11,827 nucleotides of DNA from an uncultured Bacilli bacterium (GTDB lineage Bacteria > Bacillota_I > Bacilli_A > RF39 > UBA660): contig CAKORS010000032.1 of the NCBI GenBank assembly GCA_934101605.1, positions 1-11,827 on the forward strand. The letters run 5' to 3'. Below are positions 6,718-11,827 of this stretch, piece by piece. A program made the position numbers and the translations under genes. The notes beneath the pieces are model-generated. The model worked only from the letters and a program-made list of their open reading frames with translations. It had not been told where the DNA came from and did no database searches. The stretch's first letter is position 1. Each line of letters opens with the position of its first letter.

Positions 6718-7340
6718 AAATCAAAATTTTCCATTATTTTATATAAATCAGTCTTAACATTATCATATTTAACATCACTAAAACCTTCATCATCTAAATC
6801 TACAAAATCAGTAACATAATTACTTATCTTACCATCTTTAATAAATATAATAGATGGAGAAGATAAACCATCAGAAACATCCACTCCTAAAGATTTAACT
6901 TGTTCTAGTAAAGTATTATATAAAACTGACTCATCCTGTATTTTAACTTGTCCATTAACTGATATTTCATACTTAGCAAAATTCTTTAAAGAATCCAAAT
7001 AATAGATATCTTTAACATTAAAATCTTCTGCTAAGGAAAGTAAGATTTTAACAACTATTCTACTGTTAATATCATAACTATTACCAATAAAAATAATATT
7101 ATTACCTTGAAATATCTTATCAATATTAGACTTTTTTAAATATTTAAATGGATTTTCCTTATCTATAGTAAGATCATCATTCATCTCTTCATTTTGATTT
7201 TCATATTCAGTCTTAAAAGTAATACCATCAGTTACTAATGATTCCTTAGAAACCTTTGGAACAACTTCTTTACTACATCCTACTATAAGAAAAAAGGATA
7301 TTAAAATTATAATATACTTCTTCATAATTTTTCTAACCAT
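6705..7340 (-). CDS. Putative lipoprotein with thioredoxin-like fold lacking CxxC
   Basis: The 211-residue reading frame begins with a lipoprotein signal: basic n-region, hydrophobic core at 9-20 and the lipobox L-I-V-G-C with Cys22. An acidic linker (about 23-62) follows, then ENPFKYLKKSNID and the strand NIIFIG (81-86). The segment SYDINSR (88-94) stands where I recall secreted thioredoxin-like relatives having a CxxC. SSPSIIFIKDGK (160-171) resembles the cis-Pro loop and last strands of that fold. The fold assignment is inference. The frame overlaps tsf by 8 nt; an alternative ATG at 7325 lies 7 nt after the tsf stop and gives a shorter signal peptide. Neither start has a good Shine-Dalgarno, which suggests translational coupling to tsf. 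It occupies the place usually held by pyrH. Function is unknown. Confidence 0.8.
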   Translation of the reverse strand: MVRKIMKKYIIILISFFLIVGCSKEVVPKVSKESLVTDGITFKTEYENQNEEMNDDLTIDKENPFKYLKKSNIDKIFQGNNIIFIGNSYDINSRIVVKILLSLAEDFNVKDIYYLDSLKNFAKYEISVNGQVKIQDESVLYNTLLEQVKSLGVDVSDGLSSPSIIFIKDGKISNYVTDFVDLDDEGFSDVKYDNVKTDLYKIMENFDLDAK

Positions 7341-8208
7341 TCATTTGATTTTTTACTTCTTCAGCAAAGTTATCATTTCTTTTTTCCATACCTTCGCCTA
7401 CTTCAAATCTAACCATCTTAGAAATAGAAGCATTATTATTTTTAACAAATTGTCCTACGCTTAAAGAAGAATCTTTAATAAATTCTTGATCATTAAGGCA
7501 AACTTCTTTGTAATACTTCTTAATTCTACCAATAACCATTTTTTCAGCTATTTCAGGAGTTTTTCCTTCATTTATAGCTTGTTCTTTATAAATAGTTTTT
7601 TCTTTTTCTAAAGTATCAGTTGGAACTTCATCACTAGTAATATATAAAGGTTTCATGGCACAAGCATGCATTGCTACATCTTTTGCAGTTTCAACATTTC
7701 CACCATTTAATACTACTAATACAGTAATTTTTCCACCTAAATGTGAATAAATTCCAAATACTGAATCATCGGTTTTTTCAACTATTTCAAATCTTCTAAA
7801 ACTAATCTTTTCACCAATTTTAGCTGTAAAATTAACAATAGCTTCTCCTACAGTATTTCCATCTTCTAATTTTACATCATTAGCTTGCTCAACTGAGTCT
7901 GCGCCACTATTAATTAAAGCATTAGCTATATTATTAACTAAAGTCTTAAATTCTTCATTTTTAGCAACGAAATCAGTTTCACAGTTAACTTCTAATATAA
8001 CTGCTTTATTCCCGTTTTCTATAGCTAAACTTAATCCTTCAGCAGCAATTCTTGAAGCTTTCTTTTGTGCTTTAGAAATTCCTTTTTCTCTTAACCAAGT
8101 AATAGCTTCTTCCATATTACCATTTGATTCTTGTAAAGCTTTTTTACAATCCATCATTCCAGCGCCTGTTTTATCTCTTAACGCTTTTACATCACCAGCA
8201 CTAAACAT
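7333..8208 (-). CDS. tsf: Elongation factor Ts
   Basis: EF-Ts is the guanine-nucleotide exchange factor of EF-Tu. The 291 residues include the N-terminal UBA-like module with the signature LRDKTGAGMMDCKKAL (10-25). The core has CETDFVAKNEEF (76-87), whose TDFVA (78-82) inserts near the EF-Tu nucleotide site. The second core subdomain includes MHACAMKPLYI (180-190), and the C-terminal RFEVGEGMEKR is typical. It starts 9 nt after rpsB; the ribosome binding site GGAGG directly follows and merges with the rpsB TAA. The order rpsB-tsf is conserved across bacteria. Its end overlaps the possible start of the lipoprotein gene, so the three are probably one transcript. Confidence 0.97.
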   Translation of the reverse strand: MFSAGDVKALRDKTGAGMMDCKKALQESNGNMEEAITWLREKGISKAQKKASRIAAEGLSLAIENGNKAVILEVNCETDFVAKNEEFKTLVNNIANALINSGADSVEQANDVKLEDGNTVGEAIVNFTAKIGEKISFRRFEIVEKTDDSVFGIYSHLGGKITVLVVLNGGNVETAKDVAMHACAMKPLYITSDEVPTDTLEKEKTIYKEQAINEGKTPEIAEKMVIGRIKKYYKEVCLNDQEFIKDSSLSVGQFVKNNNASISKMVRFEVGEGMEKRNDNFAEEVKNQMNG

Positions 8209-8217
8209 AATTCCTCC

Positions 8218-9147
8218 TTAATTTAATGCAGCAACTAAATCTGCTTTTTTCATTGTGCTATAACCTTTGATTTCTTTTTCTTTAGCCATAGCTTTTAATT
8301 CTGTTAAAGTTAAGGAACTTAAATCTTTCTTTTCTTCCTTTTTAACTTCTTTTTTTACTTCAACTTTTTTCTCTTCTTTTACTTCTTTCTTAACTTCAGT
8401 ATTTTTAGTTTCTTTTTGTTCTTTTGATTTATTCTTATCTTCTTCAGATACAAAATTTAAAACTTCTTTACCATTAACTTCTGCTATAGCATTAGCTAAT
8501 ACGTTAATAACAAGTTTTACAGCACGAACTGCATCATCATTTGCAGGAATAACATAATCTACCATATCTGGATCACAGTTAGTATCTACAATACCAAATA
8601 CTGGAATATTAAGTTTTCTAGCTTCTTTTATAGCTGTTTCTTCAACTCTTGGATCAACTATAATAATAGCATTAGGAACTTTTTTCATATTTCTAATACC
8701 ACAAAGGTTAGAATTTAATTTATCATATTCTTTTCTAATCTTAATAGCTTCTTTTTTAGGAAGTAAATCCATAGTTCCATTTTCTTCCATAGCTTCAATT
8801 TCTTCTATTCTTCTAATTCTACCTCTAATAGTTCTGAAATTAGTTAATGTTCCACCTAACCATCTGTTAGTTACATAAAACATATCAGTTCTTTTAGCAG
8901 CTTCTTCCATAGCTTCATTAGCTTGTTTTTTAGTTCCTACAAAAAGGAAAGTTCCTCCATTTGTAGCTATTTCTTTCATTTTTTCATAAGCACTTTCAAT
9001 TAAAGCACTTGTTTTTTGTAAATCTATAATATGTATATCATCTCTACAAGTATAGATATATTCTTTCATCTTAGGATTCCATCTTTTTCTTTGATGACCA
9101 AAATGAACTCCTGCTTCTAATAAATAATTCATTGACACTACTGTCAT
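8218..9147 (-). CDS. rpsB: Ribosomal protein uS2 with C-terminal Rho-N/SAP-like extension
   Basis: A small-subunit ribosomal protein, 309 residues against the usual 230-260. The S2 core (1 to about 230) shows [30 protein letters not shown] (93-103), [11 protein letters not shown] (156-166) and the [10 protein letters not shown] block (201-210). Residues 235-275 form a Lys/Glu-rich low-complexity linker. Residues 276-309 (ending [16 protein letters not shown]) look like the short helix-extended-loop-helix of the Rho N-terminal/SAP-like family, which in Rho contributes to RNA binding. Such a tail is not part of canonical S2. The start at 9147 has AAGGAGAG 8 nt upstream. The gene lies 89 nt after rplT and is followed closely by tsf. 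The extra domain is a recognised-pattern inference; the S2 call is secure. Confidence 0.96.
   Translation of the reverse strand: MTVVSMNYLLEAGVHFGHQRKRWNPKMKEYIYTCRDDIHIIDLQKTSALIESAYEKMKEIATNGGTFLFVGTKKQANEAMEEAAKRTDMFYVTNRWLGGTLTNFRTIRGRIRRIEEIEAMEENGTMDLLPKKEAIKIRKEYDKLNSNLCGIRNMKKVPNAIIIVDPRVEETAIKEARKLNIPVFGIVDTNCDPDMVDYVIPANDDAVRAVKLVINVLANAIAEVNGKEVLNFVSEEDKNKSKEQKETKNTEVKKEVKEEKKVEVKKEVKKEEKKDLSSLTLTELKAMAKEKEIKGYSTMKKADLVAALN
8326..8397 (-). repeat. Short tandem repeat encoding the S2 Lys/Glu linker
   Basis: The linker contains two consecutive, nearly identical units, [11 protein letters not shown] (251-261) and [12 protein letters not shown] (263-274). The DNA shows the matching degenerate repeat of about 36 bp, probably a slippage-prone low-complexity stretch. 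Confidence 0.6.
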
Positions 9148-9191
9148 AATAATCTCTCCTTCGTTTTTTATTTTCTTCTACTAAATTCTAA

Positions 9192-9220
9192 ATAATATCA
9201 CCCATAGGCACTAGATATTA
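9192..9220 (-). promoter_or_regulatory. Possible rpsB leader hairpin and extended -10 element
   Basis: In the 89-nt gap before rpsB a 7-bp inverted repeat (TAATATC / GATATTA, arms 9193-9199 and 9214-9220) encloses the loop read on the minus strand as TAGTGCCTATGGGT. The same stretch has an extended -10, TGA-TATTAT (9192-9200), without a convincing -35. Either a minor promoter or an S2-responsive leader is possible; both are inference. No terminator for rplT is visible here, so read-through from the infC promoter is also expected. Confidence 0.35.
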
Positions 9221-9236
9221 CAATTCTTTAGTATGT

Positions 9237-9671
9237 CTATTTTTCTTTTACTTCTGTTTTTTTAGCTGTAGTCTTTTTTGTAGTAGTTTTAGGTTTAGCG
9301 TTTTCACCCTTAACTTCTACTTTACCATCTTTAGCAACTTTAACTAAATTAGCAAAAGCTTCTTTATCACTAATAGCAAGTTCTGATAACATTTTTCTGT
9401 TAATTTCAATACCAGCTTTAGATAAACCATTTATAAACTTAGAATAACTTATATCATTATTTCTACATTCAGCATTAATTCTTGTAATCCATAACTTTCT
9501 AAAGTTTCTCTTAGTTTGTTTACGATCTCTAAATGCATATCTTTCAGAATGCATTACTTGTTCATTAGCAGTTTTATAAAGTCTATGTTTACTTCCAAAA
9601 TATCCAGAAGCACGTTTTAAAACTTTTTTTCTTCTAGCACGTGTTGCTACACTATTTTTAACTCTTGTCAT
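9237..9671 (-). CDS. rplT: Ribosomal protein bL20 with Lys/Thr-rich C-terminal tail
   Basis: bL20 binds 23S rRNA early in large-subunit assembly and, in Firmicutes, represses its own operon by binding the infC leader. The core (1 to about 115) shows [20 protein letters not shown], the [19 protein letters not shown] region and [10 protein letters not shown] (61-70). Known bL20 are about 118 residues; this one has 144. The extra tail (about 116-144) is rich in Lys and Thr and of low complexity. The start follows AGGAGG, which is fused to the rpmI stop codon (gap 10 nt). It is the third gene of infC-rpmI-rplT, the conserved order. Confidence 0.96.
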   Translation of the reverse strand: MTRVKNSVATRARRKKVLKRASGYFGSKHRLYKTANEQVMHSERYAFRDRKQTKRNFRKLWITRINAECRNNDISYSKFINGLSKAGIEINRKMLSELAISDKEAFANLVKVAKDGKVEVKGENAKPKTTTKKTTAKKTEVKEK

Positions 9672-9681
9672 ATTCTACCTC

Positions 9682-9879
9682 CTATAATACATTCTTTAAT
9701 CTGTTATAATCTGCCTTACTAAATTCAGATTTTGATCCCGCCCTTTTAGATTGACGAGCAGATTTCTTTCCTGTTTGATGGTTATTACCAGCAACTAGCT
9801 TAGTAATACTTCCACTTTGTCTTATGTTTAAAACTTTTTTTGTTGCTTTATGTGGCTTTATTTTATACTTCTTTGCCAT
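9682..9879 (-). CDS. rpmI: Ribosomal protein bL35
   Basis: A small basic large-subunit protein of 65 residues, the normal length. The N-terminal KPHKATKKVL and the C-terminal SKADYNRLKNVL fit bL35, while the middle (SGSITKLVAGNNHQTGKKSA) follows the variant found, as I recall, in Mollicute-like lineages, not the B. subtilis form. It lies between infC and rplT as in nearly all bacteria. The AGGAGG ribosome binding site is joined to the TAG of infC, with an 11-nt gap. Confidence 0.94.
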   Translation of the reverse strand: MAKKYKIKPHKATKKVLNIRQSGSITKLVAGNNHQTGKKSARQSKRAGSKSEFSKADYNRLKNVL

Positions 9880-9890
9880 ATATATCCCTC

Positions 9891-10421
9891 CTATTTTTCT
9901 TTAATTGGTGCAAGCAGCATAGTCATATTTCTACCTTCCAGTTTAGCCTTTTGTTCTACACTAGCAATTTCTTTTACTCTATCTGCAAATTTAACCATAA
10001 CTTCTTCTCCAAGTTCAGTATGAGCCATTTGTCTACCTTTAAATCTTATAGACAACTTAACTTTATGACCTTTTTCTAAATACTTAGAAGCATTACGAAC
10101 TTTGGTATCAAAATCTCCAATATCAATAACCGGAGATAAACGATATTCTTTTAACTCAACAGCATTTGCCATTTGTCTTTTTCTTGCTTCTTTTTGTTTT
10201 TTAGATTTCTCATACTTATACTTATTGTAATCCATTATTTTACAAACTGCAGGATTAGCATTTGGACTTATTAATACTAAATCCAAACCAGCATAATTAG
10301 CTACTACTAATGCATCACTAATTGGTTTTACTCCCAATTGTTCTCCATTAGGACCAATAACTAAAACCGGACTTACTTTAATTTGTTCATTACAGAACAA
10401 ATCATTACTATTATTTGCTAT
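9891..10421 (-). CDS. infC: Translation initiation factor IF-3, probable AUA start
   Basis: IF3 binds the 30S subunit and proofreads the start codon and initiator tRNA. The N-domain (NEQIKVSPVLVIG, NGEQLGV) is followed by the signature KIMDYNKYKYEKSKKQKE and the C-domain (ELKEYRLSPVIDIGDF, KVKLSIRFKGRQM). An in-frame ATG at 10436 would give 181 residues, but it is itself the first bases of the ribosome binding site and has only T-rich sequence upstream. The GGAGGTG at 10428-10434 stands 6 nt before an in-frame ATA at 10419-10421, giving 176 residues beginning M-A-N-N-S-N-D. Use of a rare start is known for infC (AUU in E. coli), where IF3 represses its own translation. This is the first gene of infC-rpmI-rplT, behind an attenuator. 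Confidence 0.95.
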   Translation of the reverse strand: MANNSNDLFCNEQIKVSPVLVIGPNGEQLGVKPISDALVVANYAGLDLVLISPNANPAVCKIMDYNKYKYEKSKKQKEARKRQMANAVELKEYRLSPVIDIGDFDTKVRNASKYLEKGHKVKLSIRFKGRQMAHTELGEEVMVKFADRVKEIASVEQKAKLEGRNMTMLLAPIKEK

Positions 10422-10427
10422 ACAAAA

Positions 10428-10434
10428 CACCTCC
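10428..10434 (-). promoter_or_regulatory. Ribosome binding site deciding the infC start
   Basis: GGAGGTG on the minus strand is a 7-base match to the anti-Shine-Dalgarno. It lies 6 nt before ATA (10419-10421) and overlaps the upstream ATG (10434-10436), which therefore cannot be served by it. This is the main evidence for the AUA start. Confidence 0.8.
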
Positions 10435-10440
10435 ATAAAA

Positions 10441-10465
10441 TATAAAAAGAGTACGAAACGTACTC
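10441..10465 (-). terminator. Attenuator terminator in the infC leader
   Basis: A perfect 7-bp stem (GAGTACG / CGTACTC, arms 10449-10455 and 10459-10465, 3-nt loop) is followed by TTTTTATA on the minus strand and ends just before the infC ribosome binding site. Since it lies between the operon promoter and infC, it should act as a conditional terminator. Confidence 0.85.
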
Positions 10466-10558
10466 ATACCCTACCAATTAAACATAAAAAAACTTTGGCA
10501 TTTGACCTATAACTATTCGCTATCAGGTGGATATAATACATCTCTTTCCTTTTTAACA
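10441..10558 (-). ncRNA. infC-rpmI-rplT leader (L20-leader type)
   Basis: About 120 nt of untranslated RNA lie between the predicted transcription start (near 10558) and the attenuator. Visible pairings are AGGTG (10557-10561) with CACCT (10525-10529), and TGCCAA with TTGGTA just upstream of the terminator stem. In B. subtilis the same operon is controlled by L20 binding its leader and promoting termination (Rfam L20_leader). Position, length and the terminal hairpin agree; I could not run a covariance search. With the upstream promoter region, this accounts for most of the 200-nt stretch before infC. Confidence 0.7.
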
Positions 10559-10564
10559 CCTAAG

Positions 10565-10593
10565 ATTATATAACTAAAACCCTTATTTGTCAA
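10565..10593 (-). promoter_or_regulatory. Perfect-consensus sigma-A promoter of the infC operon
   Basis: TTGACA (10588-10593), a 17-bp spacer and TATAAT (10565-10570) match the consensus at all 12 positions. The DNA upstream (10594-10636) is almost only A and T, resembling an UP element. This should be one of the strongest promoters here, fitting ribosomal protein genes. Confidence 0.93.
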
Positions 10594-10608
10594 CAATCTT
10601 ATTAAATA

Positions 10609-10627
10609 TATTTATAAAATATAAATA
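10609..10627 (-). terminator. Possible weak terminator after the TtcA-family gene
   Basis: A purely A-T 8-bp stem (TATTTATA / TATAAATA) with a 3-nt loop lies 10 nt after the stop and is followed by TATTTAAT. With no G-C pair and a poor T-run it may be chance in such AT-rich DNA. Confidence 0.25.
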
Positions 10628-10636
10628 ATATTACAA

Positions 10637-11470
10637 CTATTTATCATAATCATCTAAAAAACTACTATAATTACCATCTTTTTTATAACCTAAAACACAA
10701 TTTAAATTTATATTATCTAAAGACTTAAAAATATTATAATCTATACTTTTATTAACTTTTCTTAAATTATTTATCAATTTTTTAACTTCTCTTCTTTTAC
10801 TACCACTATCATCTATAGAACACTTTTCAGTAAACTTACAAGCACAATTTATAAACTCTAAATTATTGAACTTTTTCCAAGCTAAAACTGATTCTTCCTT
10901 AACTAAATATAAAGGTCTTATAAGCTCTAAACCTTTAAAATTTTCACTGTGTAACTTAGGTAACATAGTTTTAATCTCAGATCCATAAAACATAGATAAA
11001 AGCGTTGTTTCAATAACATCATCAAAATGATGCCCCAATGCAATTTTATTACAACCTAATTCTTTGGCTTTATTATAAAGACATCCTCTACGCATTCTAG
11101 CGCATAAATAACACGGACTACTAGAAGCAATATTATCTACAACATCAAATATATCACTTTCAAATATCTCTATAGGGACATTTAAAATCTTAGCATTTTC
11201 TAAAATATACTTTCTATTAATCTCATTATATCCAGGATCCATTACCACATATGAAGCCCTAAATTTAACCTTTCCATGTCTTTCTAACTCCTGAATACAT
11301 TTAGCAAGTAAAAACGAATCTTTTCCACCACTAATACAAACCATTATATGATCATTTTCCTTTATAAGTTCATAATTTATAACAGCCTTAACAAATAAAC
11401 TCCATATTTCTTTTCTATATTTCTTTATTATACTTCTTTCAATCTCTTTATATCTTTCCATAAACATCAT
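10637..11470 (-). CDS. TtcA-family PP-loop ATPase, probable tRNA 2-thiolation enzyme
   Basis: 277 residues of the TtcA/TtuA group of N-type ATP pyrophosphatases, which activate a tRNA base by adenylation and exchange oxygen for sulfur; TtcA makes 2-thiocytidine at position 32. The PP-loop is SGGKDS at 47-52. CYLC (C120, C123) in SPCYLCARMRRG plus a third Cys in the NCACKFTEKC region (208-217) fit the three-cysteine [4Fe-4S] site of the family. LGHHFDDVIET (145-155) is another family motif. The gene has its own promoter; the start is one of three near-adjacent in-frame ATGs (11470, 11467, 11461) with only a weak AGAAAG site, so it is uncertain by 1-3 residues. The exact tRNA target is not known, and the C-terminus (about 225-277) is lineage-specific. 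Confidence 0.85.
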   Translation of the reverse strand: MMFMERYKEIERSIIKKYRKEIWSLFVKAVINYELIKENDHIMVCISGGKDSFLLAKCIQELERHGKVKFRASYVVMDPGYNEINRKYILENAKILNVPIEIFESDIFDVVDNIASSSPCYLCARMRRGCLYNKAKELGCNKIALGHHFDDVIETTLLSMFYGSEIKTMLPKLHSENFKGLELIRPLYLVKEESVLAWKKFNNLEFINCACKFTEKCSIDDSGSKRREVKKLINNLRKVNKSIDYNIFKSLDNINLNCVLGYKKDGNYSSFLDDYDK

Positions 11471-11484
11471 TTCTTTCTGAACAT

Positions 11485-11513
11485 ATTTTACTATTTTACT
11501 AAAACTTTATCAA
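11485..11513 (-). promoter_or_regulatory. Promoter of the TtcA-family gene
   Basis: TTGATA (11508-11513, 5/6), a 17-bp spacer and TAAAAT (11485-11490, 5/6). The -35 begins one base after the T-run of the superoxide dismutase terminator. Confidence 0.75.
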
Positions 11514-11514
11514 T

Positions 11515-11536
11515 AAAAAAAGACCTAAAAGTCTTT
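11515..11536 (-). terminator. Intrinsic terminator of the superoxide dismutase gene, overlapping its stop codon
   Basis: A 6-bp stem (AAAGAC / GTCTTT, arms 11519-11524 and 11531-11536, 6-nt loop) runs into a total of seven T on the minus strand. The stem begins at the second base of the TAA stop. Confidence 0.7.
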
Positions 11537-11827
11537 AAAACATATTATTATAAATATTACTAGCATTACTAAAATCCACTATCTCTTTTAAATTATCTAA
11601 ATATCTAGATCTATCATTTTCATAATTTATATAATAAGCATGCTCCCATAAATCAACATTAAAAAGCGGTATATACCCATAAAGAAGAGGAATATCTTGA
11701 TTCATAACATTAATAATTTCTAAATTACCATTTGAATTAATAACTAAAAAAGTATAACCAGCCCCTTTAAGTTTTAAAGCCATTTCTTTAAACTTACTCC
11801 AAAATCCATCAAAATCACCATAAATAC
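11535..11827 (-). CDS. sodA: Superoxide dismutase (Mn/Fe family), N-terminally truncated by window edge
   Basis: The reading frame is open to the window edge, giving 96 visible residues of the C-terminal alpha/beta domain; an internal ATG at 11783 is not the start. The enzyme converts superoxide to hydrogen peroxide and oxygen. FDGFWSKFKEMALKLKGAGY matches the family segment leading to GSGW, although GSGWxWL reads GAGYTFL here. NQDIPL supplies the active-site Gln in the Mn-type position, and VDLWEHAYY holds the last two metal ligands, the Asp and His of DxWEH. Two further ligands lie beyond the edge. The Gln placement suggests Mn-type or cambialistic use (inference). The gene ends in its own terminator. 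Confidence 0.92.
   Translation of the reverse strand, partial: IYGDFDGFWSKFKEMALKLKGAGYTFLVINSNGNLEIINVMNQDIPLLYGYIPLFNVDLWEHAYYINYENDRSRYLDNLKEIVDFSNASNIYNNMF

Noticed and set aside
8267..8557. Plus-strand open frame of 96 codons opposite the end of rpsB
   Set aside because: It is the complement of the Lys/Glu-rich linker, giving a Ser/Phe-rich shadow with no independent signals.
9840..10079. Plus-strand open frame of 79 codons opposite infC and rpmI
   Set aside because: A shadow of two conserved genes; the Phe/Ser-rich hydrophobic look comes from antisense AT-rich coding.
438..11537. Mollicute genetic code (TGA as Trp)
   Set aside because: All genes are full length with standard stops and every Trp examined is TGG, so nothing requires reassignment.
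1..11827. tRNA genes, CRISPR arrays, insertion sequences or integration sites
   Set aside because: I looked in all intergenic gaps and saw no cloverleaf, regularly spaced repeat, transposase or terminal inverted repeats; the gaps are short and filled with promoters and terminators.

Overview
The window is about 11.8 kb of very AT-rich bacterial DNA in which every recognisable gene lies on the minus strand. Spacing is tight, and intrinsic terminators and sigma-A-type promoters are packed against the gene ends. A Spo0A response regulator, a Firmicute-type infC-rpmI-rplT operon with a leader and attenuator, AGGAGG-type ribosome binding sites, and lysine-rich, TAA/TAG-ended genes point to a low-GC Firmicute. 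The lineage is most likely in Bacilli near the Mollicutes, Erysipelotrichia or uncultured gut groups such as RF39/RFN20. That placement is an inference. Every tryptophan I checked is TGG, and no gene needs TGA read as tryptophan, so the standard bacterial code fits.

In transcription order (high to low coordinates) the layout is as follows. (1) The C-terminal half of a Mn/Fe superoxide dismutase, cut by the window edge, ends in a terminator. (2) A TtcA-family PP-loop tRNA thiolation enzyme has its own promoter. (3) A perfect-consensus promoter and a roughly 135-nt leader with a terminator hairpin (L20-leader type) precede infC (IF3), rpmI (bL35) and rplT (bL20). About 90 nt further come rpsB (uS2), tsf (EF-Ts) and a thioredoxin-like lipoprotein, closed by a strong terminator. 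(4) frr (ribosome recycling factor) stands alone with a promoter and terminator. (5) pgk-tpiA is a two-gene glycolytic operon. (6) spo0A is monocistronic. (7) An operon from a good promoter holds a DUF4143-type ATPase, gpmI and a short-chain dehydrogenase that runs off the left edge.

The window therefore combines lower glycolysis (Tpi, Pgk, Gpm) with translation genes (IF3, L35, L20, S2, EF-Ts, RRF) and the sporulation master regulator. The most notable points are: infC almost certainly starts at a non-canonical AUA codon; S2 carries a charged linker and a Rho-N/SAP-like C-terminal domain; pyrH is missing from the usual rpsB-tsf-pyrH-frr order, with a thioredoxin-fold lipoprotein lacking its CxxC in that place; a degenerate DUF4143 ATPase heads the gpmI operon; spo0A interrupts the glycolytic cluster; and the genome is compacted so that stop codons are shared with Shine-Dalgarno sequences or terminator stems. 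I found no clear mobile element, CRISPR array, tRNA or rRNA. No entirely new multi-gene system is evident, but several local arrangements are unusual.
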